NCBI RefSeq assembly: GCF_003935375.1 | Contig: NZ_RHQM01000013.1 | Coordinates: 93,477-157,476, forward strand | Reading direction: 5' to 3' | DNA from: Stutzerimonas xanthomarina | GTDB lineage: Bacteria > Pseudomonadota > Gammaproteobacteria > Pseudomonadales > Pseudomonadaceae | DNA: 64,000 nt | In this document: piece after piece, positions 43,101 to 51,898 of the stretch | Numbering within the stretch: position 1 is the first letter of the stretch | Layout: each line of letters begins with the position of its first letter | Notes under the pieces: generated by a model | What the model was told of the DNA's origin: nothing | The model's input: the letters and a program-made list of their open reading frames with translations, nothing else | The model's database searches: none | Made by a program: the position numbers and the translations under genes

Positions 43101-43150
43101 GGCTCCGCCTGGCGGAGCCCTGAATATTCGGCCGCTGCAATGCAGCGGCC
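43101..43150 (+). terminator. Double hairpin after bamB
   Basis: The first hairpin pairs GGCTCCGCC with GGCGGAGCC (43101-43119). The second pairs GGCCGCTGCA with TGCAGCGGCC (43130-43150) and is followed by TTCGTGTTTT. The second fits a Rho-independent terminator. The ndk-to-bamB run could therefore end here, with der transcribed from a new promoter or by read-through. Confidence 0.7.
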
Positions 43151-43185
43151 TTCGTGTTTTCTGAAATATCGCAGTGGAGAGCCGC

Positions 43186-44664
43186 ATGGTTCCCGTAATC
43201 GCCCTGGTGGGCCGCCCGAACGTCGGCAAGTCCACCCTGTTCAATCGTCTGACCAAGAGCCGCGACGCCATCGTGGCCGAGTACGCCGGTCTGACCCGAG
43301 ATCGCCAGTACGGCGAGGCCAAATGGCAGGGCCGCACCTACATCGTCATCGACACTGGTGGTCTGACCGGCGATGAGGAGGGCATCGACGCCAAGATGGC
43401 CGAGCAGTCCCTGCAAGCCATGCAAGAGGCCGATGCGGTGATGTTCATGGTTGACGCGCGTGCCGGCATGACGCCTGGTGATCAGATGATTGCCGAGCAC
43501 CTGCGCAAGATGAACAAGCGCCACTTCCTGGTGGCGAACAAGGTCGACAGCATCGATCCGGATATCGCCCGAGCGGAATTCAGCCCGTTGGGCCTGGGCG
43601 ACGCCCTGCCGATCGCCGCCGCCCATGGCCGTGGTATCACCCATATGCTCGAGCAGGCGCTCGGCGTGTTCCCCAAGGACAACGCCGAAGTTGCCGAAGC
43701 GGAGGGTGAAGAGGGCGAGACGGTTGCCGAAGGAGAAGAGCTCAAGCGCATCCCTGGACCGAGCGAAAAGGATGGCATCAAAATCGCGATCATCGGCCGA
43801 CCCAATGTGGGCAAGTCGACGCTGGTCAATCGCATGCTCGGCGAGGAACGGGTCATCGTTTATGACCAGGCCGGTACAACCCGCGACAGCATCTACATTC
43901 CCTTCGAACGTGACGACGCGAAGTACACACTGATCGACACGGCCGGTGTGCGCCGTCGCGGCAAGATATTCGAGGCCGTAGAAAAGTTCTCGGTGGTCAA
44001 GACGCTGCAGGCGATCCAGGACTCCAACGTCGTGATTTTCGTCATGGATGCCCGCGAGGGCGTGGTCGAACACGATCTGAACCTGCTCGGCTTCGTGCTG
44101 GAAAGCGGTCGGGCGTTGGTCATCGCACTGAACAAGTGGGACGGCATGGAGCCGAGTGAGCGCGACTATGTGAAGACCGAGCTGGAGCGCCGGTTGTTCT
44201 TCGTCGAGTTCGCCGACATCCACTTCATCTCCGCCAAGCATGGCACCGGCGTCGGCAATCTGTACAAGTCGGTACAGGCCTCGTTCACCTCAGCCGTGAC
44301 GCGATGGCCCACCAGCCGTCTGACGCAGATCCTTGAAGATGCGGTTCGCGAGCATGCGCCGCCGATGGTTGCCAGCCGCCGGATCAAGCTTCGTTACGCG
44401 CACTTGGGCGGCGCCAACCCGCCGCTGATCGTGATCCATGGCAACCAGGTCGACTCGATTCCAAAGTCCTACACCCGTTATCTGGAAAACACCTACCGAC
44501 GCGTTTTGAAGCTGGTCGGTACGCCCATCCGTATCGAGTACAAGGGCGGAGAAAACCCTTACGAGGGCAAGAAAAACACGCTTACCGACCGCCAGGTCAA
44601 CAAGAAGCGCCGTCTCATGTCGCACCACAAGAAGGCCGAGAAGAAGCGCCGCGACAAGCGCTGA
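43186..44664 (+). CDS. der: Ribosome assembly GTPase Der (EngA)
   Basis: A 492-residue protein with two tandem GTPase domains and a C-terminal KH-like domain, essential for 50S subunit maturation. Both G1 loops read GRPNVGKS (near residues 8-15 and 204-211); the matching G3 and G4 motifs DTGG/NKVD and DTAG/NKWD are present. The C-terminus is very basic ([20 protein letters not shown]). The ATG at 43186 has GGAGAG about six bases upstream. An acidic linker lies between the GTPase domains. Confidence 0.97.
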   Translation: MVPVIALVGRPNVGKSTLFNRLTKSRDAIVAEYAGLTRDRQYGEAKWQGRTYIVIDTGGLTGDEEGIDAKMAEQSLQAMQEADAVMFMVDARAGMTPGDQMIAEHLRKMNKRHFLVANKVDSIDPDIARAEFSPLGLGDALPIAAAHGRGITHMLEQALGVFPKDNAEVAEAEGEEGETVAEGEELKRIPGPSEKDGIKIAIIGRPNVGKSTLVNRMLGEERVIVYDQAGTTRDSIYIPFERDDAKYTLIDTAGVRRRGKIFEAVEKFSVVKTLQAIQDSNVVIFVMDAREGVVEHDLNLLGFVLESGRALVIALNKWDGMEPSERDYVKTELERRLFFVEFADIHFISAKHGTGVGNLYKSVQASFTSAVTRWPTSRLTQILEDAVREHAPPMVASRRIKLRYAHLGGANPPLIVIHGNQVDSIPKSYTRYLENTYRRVLKLVGTPIRIEYKGGENPYEGKKNTLTDRQVNKKRRLMSHHKKAEKKRRDKR

Positions 44665-44668
44665 CTGC

Positions 44669-45463
44669 TCAGCGATCTCCGTCGAACGACTGGTCCATAT
44701 CCAGGGCCGGTCGTGCGTGGCGCGGCGTGCCGACCTGACGAGCCGGATTGCCAACCACCGTGGTATGCGGCGCAACGGGATGCAGCACGATGCTGCCGGC
44801 GCCAACCTTGGCGCCTTCGCCAATCTCGATGTTCCCGAGAATCTTCGCTCCAGCGCCGATCATCACGCCGCTGCGCACCTTCGGATGGCGGTCGCCGCCT
44901 TCCTTGCCCGTACCGCCCAGGGTAACGCCCTGCAGGATCGACACGTCATCGCCCACCACAGCGGTTTCGCCGATGACTATGCCTGTCCCGTGATCGAGCA
45001 TGATGCCACTGCCGATGCGGCTGGCCGGGTTGATGTCGATGCCCAGGCGTTCATTGCTGCGTGCCTGGATGAACATTGCCAGCAGGCGTTCGCCCCGTTC
45101 ATGCAAGTGGTGCCCGACACGATAGGCCTGTAACGCCAGATAACCCTTGGAGAACAGGAACACTTCCAGCTCGGTGTCGAACGCCGGGTCGCGGCTGACG
45201 ATTGCCTGCAGGTCAGAGCACGCCACCTCGGCGAGCGCTGCGGCCTGTTGGTGAATGCCAGCGAAACGATCAGTCAGCGTACGGCTCTGCTCGGTGCTCT
45301 CCGCCAGCGCATGGCCAATGCGCTGGGCAAGCGCGCAGCCGAAATCGGGATGGTCGAGGATAGCCCGCTGGAATAGCGCGGCCAGGGTCGGCTCCGCATC
45401 CAGCGCGTGAAGCGCTTGGGCGCGTAGCTCGTTCCACAGCGTGCTGACTGAATGACTGGACAT
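44669..45463 (-). CDS. Serine O-acetyltransferase, E. coli-like long form
   Basis: A 264-residue serine acetyltransferase of the E. coli CysE architecture: an N-terminal helical domain (~residues 1-140, with CSDLQAIVSRDPAFDTE and KGYLALQAYRVGHHLHERG) and a C-terminal hexapeptide beta-helix ([30 protein letters not shown]). It ends VGTPRHARPALDMDQSFDGDR, with the DMDQ tail that interacts with CysK in relatives. It is clearly distinct from the cysE at 28864. It is convergent with der, 4 bp apart, and divergent from the transaminase gene. Confidence 0.92.
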   Translation of the reverse strand: MSSHSVSTLWNELRAQALHALDAEPTLAALFQRAILDHPDFGCALAQRIGHALAESTEQSRTLTDRFAGIHQQAAALAEVACSDLQAIVSRDPAFDTELEVFLFSKGYLALQAYRVGHHLHERGERLLAMFIQARSNERLGIDINPASRIGSGIMLDHGTGIVIGETAVVGDDVSILQGVTLGGTGKEGGDRHPKVRSGVMIGAGAKILGNIEIGEGAKVGAGSIVLHPVAPHTTVVGNPARQVGTPRHARPALDMDQSFDGDR

Positions 45464-45621
45464 GCGAGGTTCCTTATGGTCGATACGCGAGGGTGCTCGT
45501 TCGCTGCACTGTAGCAGCCCGATGGCAGGCGCCGTGCACCCTCGTATCGTGCATCGCTGTTCGGCTATCCTGTCTGCCTTCCTGCCGAACCCCCGTGCGG
45601 CAGGCTTGTCGGAAGGCTGAC

Positions 45622-46770
45622 ATGCTCATCAGTAAACTGCCCAACGTTGGCACGACCATCTTCACCACCATGTCCCAGCTGGCCGCGGACACCGGTGCGC
45701 TGAATCTCTCTCAGGGCTTTCCCGATTTCGATGGCCCCGACGCGTTGCGCGAGGCACTGGCCCGCCACGTCATGGCGGGACACAACCAGTACGCACCGAT
45801 GACCGGATTGCCGGCCCTGCGCGAGCAGGTCGCGGTCAAGGTCGCCGGGCTGTACGGACGGAAAGTGGATCCTGCCACCGAGGTCACGATTACCCCGGGT
45901 GCTACCCAGGCGATCTTCTGTGCGATCCAGGCAGTGATCCGGCCGGGTGACGAGGTCATCGTCTTCGATCCGTGCTATGACAGCTACGAGCCATCGGTGC
46001 AGCTGGCTGGTGGCGTCTGCATTCACCAGCAACTGAGCCTGCCGGATTTCCATATCGATTGGCAGCGCCTGGCCGATGCCATTACCCCGCGCACGCGAAT
46101 GATCGTGCTGAATACGCCGCACAACCCCAGCGGTGCATTGATCGATGCTGATGATCTCGACCGTCTGGCGGCGTTGATCCGCGAGCGTGACATCTATCTG
46201 CTCAGCGACGAGGTCTACGAGCATCTTGTGTTCGACGGCCGCGAGCATGCCAGCGTGCTGCGCCACGATGAGCTCTATCAGCGCGCATTTGTCGTCAGCT
46301 CTTTCGGCAAGACCTACCATGTCACCGGCTGGAAGACTGGATACGTGGTGGCGCCGCCTGCACTCAGCAGCGAGCTGCGCAAGGTGCACCAGTACGTCAG
46401 TTTCACCGGTGTCACGCCGCTGCAGTGGGCGTTGGCCGATTTCATGGCCGAGCATCCCGAGCACATCAGCGAGCTACCGGCGTTCTACCAGGCCAAGCGC
46501 GATCTATTCTGTGACCTGCTGGCGGGCTCGCGCTTCAGCTTTACCCGTGCCACCGGAACCTACTTCCAGCTCGCCGACTATTCGGCTATCCGTCCTGATC
46601 TGGATGACGTCGCCATGGCTGAGTGGCTGACCCGCGAGCACGGCGTCGCGAGCATTCCGATTTCGGTTTTCTATCAGAGTCCCCCGGCCGATCTGAGGCT
46701 GGTGCGCTTCTGCTTCGCCAAACGAGAGGAGACGCTGCGTCAGGCGGCGGAAAGACTATGCGCGATCTGA
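45622..46770 (+). CDS. PLP-dependent methionine/glutamine-type aminotransferase
   Basis: A 382-residue class I aminotransferase similar to YbdL/MtnE-type methionine transaminase and glutamine transaminase K. The PLP lysine is K230 in SSFGKTYHVTGWKTGY; NTPHNPSGA and the terminal arginine region LRLVRFCFAKRE are conserved. The ATG at 45622 has GGAAGG about five bases upstream; the open frame to 45493 is non-conserved. It overlaps the omega-amidase gene by 13 bp, which supports a role in keto-acid recycling from methionine salvage. Confidence 0.9.
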   Translation: MLISKLPNVGTTIFTTMSQLAADTGALNLSQGFPDFDGPDALREALARHVMAGHNQYAPMTGLPALREQVAVKVAGLYGRKVDPATEVTITPGATQAIFCAIQAVIRPGDEVIVFDPCYDSYEPSVQLAGGVCIHQQLSLPDFHIDWQRLADAITPRTRMIVLNTPHNPSGALIDADDLDRLAALIRERDIYLLSDEVYEHLVFDGREHASVLRHDELYQRAFVVSSFGKTYHVTGWKTGYVVAPPALSSELRKVHQYVSFTGVTPLQWALADFMAEHPEHISELPAFYQAKRDLFCDLLAGSRFSFTRATGTYFQLADYSAIRPDLDDVAMAEWLTREHGVASIPISVFYQSPPADLRLVRFCFAKREETLRQAAERLCAI

Positions 46771-47552
46771 ACAATCTGCCCGACCTCGAACTGGCGCTGG
46801 TGCAAACCAGCCTGATCTGGCAGGACGCTGCGGCCAACCGCGAGCGCTTCGCCGTACTGCTGGATCAGGCCAGCGGTGCGGACCTGATCGTCCTGCCGGA
46901 GATGTTCACCACCGGTTTTTCCATGGATTCGGCCGCGCTGGCCGAGCCGGAAGAGGGGCGGACCTACGCCTGGCTGCGCGCTCAGGCCGCGCGACTGGAT
47001 ACGGTGATCACCGGCAGCGTGATCATCGAGGCGGCCGACGGCAGTCACCGCAACCGACTGCTCTGGGCGCGCCCGGATGGTGAGGTGCTGCACTACGACA
47101 AGCGTCATCTGTTCCGCATGGCGGGTGAGCACAAGCACTACACACCTGGGCAGCAGCAGGCGCTGTTCGAGGTGAACGGTTGGCGCGTGCGCCCGCTGAT
47201 CTGCTACGACCTGCGCTTCCCGGTGTGGAGCCGCGATCCGCACGGCACCGACCTGCTGCTCTACACGGCGAACTGGCCAGCCGCGCGCCGCGATGCCTGG
47301 AATCGCCTGCTGCCGGCGCGGGCCATCGAGAATCTGTGCTATGTCGCGGCGGTCAACCGGGTCGGCGAAGATGGCAAGGGCTATCCCTACAGTGGCGACA
47401 GCCAGGTGCTCGACTTCAAGGGTGACACGCTGCTGAACGGCGAAGAGCGTGATGCCGTGTTGCGCTGCACGCTGCGCTCACGCGATCTGGCGGCGTTCCG
47501 CGAGCGCTTCCCGGCCTACCACGATGGCGATCAGTTCGAGCTCAAACCCTAG
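46758..47552 (+). CDS. Omega-amidase (YafV/Nit2-like nitrilase)
   Basis: A 264-residue carbon-nitrogen hydrolase with catalytic E48 (VLPEMF), K115 (YDKRHLF) and C149 (ICYDLRFPV). Members of this branch hydrolyse alpha-ketoglutaramate, the product of glutamine transamination, making the upstream reaction irreversible. The start ATG 46758 lies inside the end of the aminotransferase gene, so the two are coupled. The pairing is known in methionine salvage; the exact substrate here is inferred. Confidence 0.9.
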   Translation: MRDLNNLPDLELALVQTSLIWQDAAANRERFAVLLDQASGADLIVLPEMFTTGFSMDSAALAEPEEGRTYAWLRAQAARLDTVITGSVIIEAADGSHRNRLLWARPDGEVLHYDKRHLFRMAGEHKHYTPGQQQALFEVNGWRVRPLICYDLRFPVWSRDPHGTDLLLYTANWPAARRDAWNRLLPARAIENLCYVAAVNRVGEDGKGYPYSGDSQVLDFKGDTLLNGEERDAVLRCTLRSRDLAAFRERFPAYHDGDQFELKP

Positions 47553-47635
47553 GCCCGGACCTCGGGCGATAGCCTGCTGCACTAAGGCGAGGCAGCGAGG
47601 TGCTGCGCTAACGGCGGTGAGCGTGAACGGCTGTT

Positions 47636-47651
47636 GTGGGGGGGGCCCCAC
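47636..47651. repeat. Eight-G homopolymer in a GC palindrome
   Basis: A run of eight G (47638-47645) followed by four C, with GTGGGG and CCCCAC as possible arms. It lies in the 122-bp gap between the convergent omega-amidase and DUF2784 genes. Such tracts are prone to slippage or assembly error. Confidence 0.6.
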
Positions 47652-47674
47652 CCTGGCGCCCGGGCACCCGCTGG

Positions 47675-48052
47675 TTAGTGCGTTGTGCTGTGGCGCCGTC
47701 GACGCGACAACAGCCAGCCATAGATCAGCAGATTGACCAGCAGCACTATTGCCGCCAGCACATATTGCACCGGTATGCTCAGCCAGGCCGGGTAGATCAA
47801 TGGCAGCAGGTAGTGCTCGATAAAGCCCGCCTCATACCCCGCGTCACCCGCCAGCCGTCGCAGCAGATTCTCCCAGTACGTCAGCGGACACGGCCTCCCG
47901 GTCAGCACGACGAAAACGCCCCAGACGATCGCCGGAATGTGCAGCAGCACGAAGCCGCGTTTCCATGCGACCAGCAAGCCGCCAAACAGCACGAAGAGAA
48001 TGAACCCGAGGTGCAGGAGCAACATGGTGTCCGCGCCAACTCGATAGAGCAT
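47675..48052 (-). CDS. DUF2784 family membrane protein
   Basis: A 125-residue protein with three or four predicted helices. The DUF2784 signature is seen in HLGFILFVLFGGLLVAW and GRPCPLTYWENLLRR with the following GFIEHYLLPLIYP. The function is unknown. It starts 4 bp after the DUF2238 gene and ends the minus-strand run from endA, with which it is probably co-transcribed. Confidence 0.85.
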   Translation of the reverse strand: MLYRVGADTMLLLHLGFILFVLFGGLLVAWKRGFVLLHIPAIVWGVFVVLTGRPCPLTYWENLLRRLAGDAGYEAGFIEHYLLPLIYPAWLSIPVQYVLAAIVLLVNLLIYGWLLSRRRRHSTTH

Positions 48053-48056
48053 TGGG

Positions 48057-48683
48057 CTACGCCGTCGCGTCTGCGCGACTCATGCCGCGGATCTGACGAT
48101 CCTGCAGGCGCGCCATGAGGGTGACGGACAGGAGAGCGCCGAGCATTGCCATGAACATGTCCGATTGGGTATCCCATGGATCGCCCTGGGTGCCGAGAAA
48201 ATCCTCCGCGCCCTGCCCGGCGATAAGCGCCACCCACCATTCGATGAGCTCATAGAAGGCGCTGAAGGCCAACGCGACACAAAGTGCGAGAAAGCCGAGC
48301 ATCTTTCCTGGCGCGACGAAGCGCAGGCGGAGCAGGATCTCCCGTGCCAGCAGCGCCGGCGTCACACCCTGAATGAAATGGCCGAGCTTGTCATAGGGGT
48401 TGCGGCTGAGGTCGAACCATTCCTGCACCCAGAATCCCGGTGGTACCCGCGCGTAGGTGTAGGTGCCGCCGAGGATCAGGATCAGCGCATGAACGGCGAT
48501 CACCACGTAGAGCAGTCGCGTCAGCGGCAGGCGCTGGTGGCTCCACAGCAGCAGGGGCGCAGCGATCAGTACCGGAGCGACTTCCAGCAACCAGGTGGCA
48601 CGGTCATACGGAGCGATCGCGGAGCAAGCCAGCGCCAGCAGCACTACCAACCCCAGCGTTGAATAGAGTGTTCTGTCCTGCAT
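48057..48683 (-). CDS. DUF2238 (YjdF-type) membrane protein
   Basis: A 208-residue protein with about six helices. The DUF2238 region includes GGTYTYARVPPGFWVQEWFD, DKLGHFIQGVTPAL and AFYELIEWWVALIAG, followed by DFLGTQGDPWDTQSDMF. The family is conserved but its role is not known. The ATG at 48683 gives MQDRTLYSTLG; an alternative ATG 20 codons upstream is less hydrophobic at first and less likely. It sits between endA and the DUF2784 gene. Confidence 0.85.
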   Translation of the reverse strand: MQDRTLYSTLGLVVLLALACSAIAPYDRATWLLEVAPVLIAAPLLLWSHQRLPLTRLLYVVIAVHALILILGGTYTYARVPPGFWVQEWFDLSRNPYDKLGHFIQGVTPALLAREILLRLRFVAPGKMLGFLALCVALAFSAFYELIEWWVALIAGQGAEDFLGTQGDPWDTQSDMFMAMLGALLSVTLMARLQDRQIRGMSRADATA

Positions 48684-48765
48684 CGAGTTAGCCGTCGTGA
48701 TCGATCCAGCCGGCAGCATGCCGGGGAGCCAGTCGGCCTGCAACCGGGCGCAGGGTCAGGGCGCC

Positions 48766-49497
48766 TCAACCCTGGCGGGCGGCCGCCGCTGCCGAGCGGG
48801 AGATCGAACGTTTGCAGCGCCGCAGGTCGACGGCACCGACATAGGTATTGGGATTGCCCTGCACGCAGGCGATGCGCTGGTTGCGCGTGCGCTCCCATTC
48901 GCTGACCGGATGCTGGCGGTTCCAGATGTCGTACAGGCGCCGGTCCTGTTTCGACAGGCGCAGTTTGTAGCGCTCGCTCATGTACAGATAGGTGCGGGCG
49001 ATGGCGCCGCGGCTGTACTCGGGCGGCATAGCCGTGCGCTGTTTGAAGTTCACCACGAAGGGGCAGGCGCCGTACTGGCTGGGCTTTTCGCTAAGCATGC
49101 CGAAACCGAAGTTGCTGCGGTCACCGTTTACCTCGCCGACCACCGGGACCAGGTTGTGCAGATCGGCTTCGGCCAGGCTGAAAACGGGGTCCTTGGCGGT
49201 GCACTGCTTGCGCCCGCCCTGTTGCCAGCACTGACGCTGATGGCCGATGACCCAGGCCGGAACGATGTGTTCCCACTCGACCCGTTCTGCGCGCTTGGGC
49301 TGCTTGCGCGGGACGTAGCCGCAGCTGCGCAGGTCGATGCGATTGCCCTTGAAGCTGCAGCCGCAGTAGAAGTCCACCGGTCGGTCGGCATAGAGCGTCC
49401 AGGCGACCTTCTTCGCTTCACGGAAGGTGCGAGGAGCATCGGCATAAGTAATGGTGCAGCAGAACAGGGCAAGCAGGAAGAGACTGAGGCGACGCAT
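48766..49497 (-). CDS. endA: Secreted/periplasmic endonuclease I (EndA/Dns type)
   Basis: A 243-residue DNase of the EndA/Vvn family. A signal peptide of ~19 residues is followed by cysteine-rich sequence ([20 protein letters not shown]). The beta-beta-alpha metal motif includes H77 in EWEHIVPAW, with DLHNLVP and [13 protein letters not shown] downstream. Such enzymes degrade extracellular or periplasmic DNA for nutrition or defence and are active only when oxidised. It starts the run endA-DUF2238-DUF2784. Confidence 0.92.
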   Translation of the reverse strand: MRRLSLFLLALFCCTITYADAPRTFREAKKVAWTLYADRPVDFYCGCSFKGNRIDLRSCGYVPRKQPKRAERVEWEHIVPAWVIGHQRQCWQQGGRKQCTAKDPVFSLAEADLHNLVPVVGEVNGDRSNFGFGMLSEKPSQYGACPFVVNFKQRTAMPPEYSRGAIARTYLYMSERYKLRLSKQDRRLYDIWNRQHPVSEWERTRNQRIACVQGNPNTYVGAVDLRRCKRSISRSAAAAARQG

Positions 49498-49574
49498 GGA
49501 ATTCTCGACAACTGAACGAGTGTCGCATCCATGCGAGGGCCGGCATCTTACCTGTCAGTTAATTAAAAGTCATA

Positions 49575-49605
49575 AAAAACAATGGCTTGCCTGATGTCAT
49601 CAGGC
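49575..49605 (-). terminator. Possible terminator after the EamA gene
   Basis: A perfect palindrome, GCCTGATG-T-CATCAGGC (49589-49605), overlaps the EamA stop codon. On the minus strand it is followed after about eight bases by TTTTTT. The distance to the T-run is longer than usual. Confidence 0.5.
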
Positions 49606-50454
49606 CTTCATCTGACCCAGTTGATTGATTTGCAGGGAGGCGAGAATGATTGCGCCGCCGACGGCGAGCAGAATCAGGTTGGTCGTGGTGCCCCAGAACA
49701 GCAGGTTGAGCAGCAGACCCACCGGCACAGCCATGTTGTTCATCACCGCCAGGGTGCCGGCATCGACCAGCGTCGCGCCCTTGTTCCAACAGAACTGGCC
49801 GATGGCCGTGGCCAGCACACCCATCCAGATCAGCACCGCCCATTGCGTCGTCGTGGTCGGCAGTTTCTCGGTGTTACCGAACAGCAGCCACGCCGGCAGC
49901 ACGATCAGTAGTGCGCCGAGGAAGAAGTAGCCGAAGCGGCGATGCAACGGCACGTCGGAGGGGTACCGCTGCGCCAGATGCTTGTAGAACACCTGGCCGG
50001 CGGCGAAGGTGAAATTGGCCAGCTGCATGAGCAGGAAGCCGCCGAGAAAATCACCGGAAACCCCGTCGTAACGGATGAGCCCGGCGCCGAACACCGCGAC
50101 GGCTGCCGCGACCAGCGCCCAGGCGTTGAAGCGACGGTTGAGCGCGTCGTCGATCAGCGTCACGTGCAGCGGCGTGAGCACGGTGAACAGCAGCACTTCG
50201 GCGACCGTCAGCACGTTGAAACTCATGTACAGGCAGAGATAGGTCACGCCGAACTGCAGCGCGCCGACCAGGGTCACGCCGGCGATGAAGCCGGGTGCGA
50301 CACCGCGCCAGCGGGTCAGCGGCAGGAACACCAGGCCGGCGAGAATCACTCGGGTCAGCACTGCGAAATAGCTGTCCACCTGGCCGGCCAGGTAGACGCC
50401 GATCAGGTTGAAGGAAAAGGCCCAGAGCAGGGTGACGAAGATCAGATAGCGCAT
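49600..50454 (-). CDS. EamA/DMT family transporter
   Basis: A 284-residue drug/metabolite-type transporter with ten helices formed by two EamA repeats. The ATG at 50454 gives MRYLIFVTLLWAFSFNLIGV, where membrane sequence begins. The frame continues open for another ~330 codons across the alcohol dehydrogenase gene, but that part is an antisense-frame shadow, so this is not a fusion. It resembles the carboxylate/amino acid/amine exporters; the substrate is unknown. Confidence 0.87.
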   Translation of the reverse strand: MRYLIFVTLLWAFSFNLIGVYLAGQVDSYFAVLTRVILAGLVFLPLTRWRGVAPGFIAGVTLVGALQFGVTYLCLYMSFNVLTVAEVLLFTVLTPLHVTLIDDALNRRFNAWALVAAAVAVFGAGLIRYDGVSGDFLGGFLLMQLANFTFAAGQVFYKHLAQRYPSDVPLHRRFGYFFLGALLIVLPAWLLFGNTEKLPTTTTQWAVLIWMGVLATAIGQFCWNKGATLVDAGTLAVMNNMAVPVGLLLNLLFWGTTTNLILLAVGGAIILASLQINQLGQMKA

Positions 50455-50543
50455 ACCGCCTCCACGACGAAGGCCGGCGACCTTAGCGGCTGCGCATGAA
50501 AGAGGGAAGGGCTGGCGCGCCCGCAGGCTCGCCAGCCGAGCGG

Positions 50544-51599
50544 TCAGGCCGCTTTCAGGGTGGCCATGTCGATGACGAAGCGGTACTTCACGTCGCTCTT
50601 GAGCATGCGCTCGTAGGCTTCGTTGATGTCCTGCATGCGGATCATCTCGATGTCCGAGACGATGCCGTGCTCGGCGCAGAAGTCGAGCATCTCCTGGGTT
50701 TCGGCGATGCCGCCGATCAGCGAGCCGGCGATGCGGCGGCGCTTGAAGATCAGGCCGAACACGCTGGGCGACGGGTGCGGCGAAGCCGGTGCGCCGACCA
50801 GCGTCATCGTGGCGTCGCGCTTGAGCAGATTCACGAACGCATCGAGGTTGTGCGGCGCGGCAACGGTGTTGAGAATGAAGTCGAAGCTGTTGACGTGCGC
50901 AGCCATCTCCTCCTTGTTCTTCGACACCACCACTTCCGACGCGCCGAGGCGCAGCGCATCTTCCCGCTTGTCCGGCGAGGTGGTGAACAGCACGACCTTT
51001 GCACCCATGGCGTTGGCGATCTTCACCGCCATATGGCCAAGACCGCCGAGGCCAACTACACCGACCTTCTGCCCCGGGCCGACCTTCCACTGGCGCAGCG
51101 GCGAATAGGTGGTGATGCCCGCGCAAAGCAGCGGCGCGACGGCGGCGAGGTTGTCGGTGTGGTTGATGCGTAGCACGTACTTTTCGTCCACCACGATGTT
51201 GTCGGAATAGCCGCCAAGGGTGTTCTCGCCACCGCCGAAGGCTGGACCGTTGTAGGTGCCGACGAAGCCGTTCTCGCAATACTGCTCCAGCCCCTCGCCA
51301 CAGGAGGAGCAGCTGCGGCAGCTGTCGACCAGGCAGCCGACGCCGGCGATATCGCCCGCCTTGAACTTGCTGACGTTCGCGCCGACCGCGCTCACGCGGC
51401 CGACGATCTCGTGGCCGGGCACGGATGGATACAGCGTGTTGTTCCACTCATTGCGTGCGGTATGCAGGTCCGAATGGCAGACGCCGCAGAAGAGAATCTC
51501 GATCCGTACATCGTTAGGCCCAACTTCGCGGCGCGAAAACGAGTAGGGGGCGAGCGGGGCGCTCGGGTCGAGGGCGGCGTAACCGATGCTGTTGCTCAT
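50544..51599 (-). CDS. Zinc NAD(P)-dependent alcohol dehydrogenase (YahK-like)
   Basis: A 351-residue medium-chain dehydrogenase that interconverts aldehydes and alcohols, probably with NADPH. Catalytic zinc ligands C41 (CGVCHSDLH) and H63 (PGHE) and structural ligands C94, C97, C100 and C108 are present; the cofactor loop is GLGGLGHMA. It matches the cinnamyl-alcohol/YahK branch with broad aldehyde range. It stands alone, 90 bp upstream of the EamA gene and on the same strand. Confidence 0.92.
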   Translation of the reverse strand: MSNSIGYAALDPSAPLAPYSFSRREVGPNDVRIEILFCGVCHSDLHTARNEWNNTLYPSVPGHEIVGRVSAVGANVSKFKAGDIAGVGCLVDSCRSCSSCGEGLEQYCENGFVGTYNGPAFGGGENTLGGYSDNIVVDEKYVLRINHTDNLAAVAPLLCAGITTYSPLRQWKVGPGQKVGVVGLGGLGHMAVKIANAMGAKVVLFTTSPDKREDALRLGASEVVVSKNKEEMAAHVNSFDFILNTVAAPHNLDAFVNLLKRDATMTLVGAPASPHPSPSVFGLIFKRRRIAGSLIGGIAETQEMLDFCAEHGIVSDIEMIRMQDINEAYERMLKSDVKYRFVIDMATLKAA

Positions 51600-51810
51600 G
51601 ACGGCTCCTTTGTTCGTTCGGGATTTGCAGAGGCCAAGCCTAATGGCACCGGAAACAGGAGCGTTTGCACAATCCTGCCGATGGCTGACGTGTTTCTGCC
51701 GAATTGCCGGGCCTGGCTGACTGAGTTGGGAGGGTATTGGGAGGCGAACAGTTCAGTCGCTCACCGCAGTCGGGCGCGACCGGCGACGCGTGGCGGCGTC
51801 GCAACAATGT

Positions 51811-51837
51811 GCCGGCGCCATCGGTGATGGCGCCGGC
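51811..51837. terminator. Strong perfect hairpin between leuA and the alcohol dehydrogenase gene
   Basis: GCCGGCGCCATC pairs perfectly with GATGGCGCCGGC around GGT (12-bp stem). It lies about 60 bases past the leuA stop on the minus strand. No T-run follows. Together with the hairpin at 51870-51890 it probably ends or protects the leuA transcript. Confidence 0.55.
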
Positions 51838-51869
51838 GGGACGAGCTTGCCGGCGTAGCGCTCAGGAAT

Positions 51870-51890
51870 GGCGAGCCCGATGGGCTCGCC
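51870..51890. terminator. Hairpin directly after leuA
   Basis: GGCGAGCCC and GGGCTCGCC form a perfect 9-bp stem around GAT, 8 bases past the leuA stop on the minus strand. There is no T-run. Confidence 0.55.
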
Positions 51891-51898
51891 GCAGGGGC

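Noticed and set aside
42649..44241. 530-codon open frame on the minus strand across bamB and der
   Set aside because: It is antisense to two conserved genes and its translation has no recognisable domain.
50455..51447. Apparent N-terminal extension of the EamA transporter, giving a 615-residue fusion
   Set aside because: The extension lies in another frame of the alcohol dehydrogenase gene, is Arg/Gly-rich and has no domain. The membrane protein starts cleanly at 50454.
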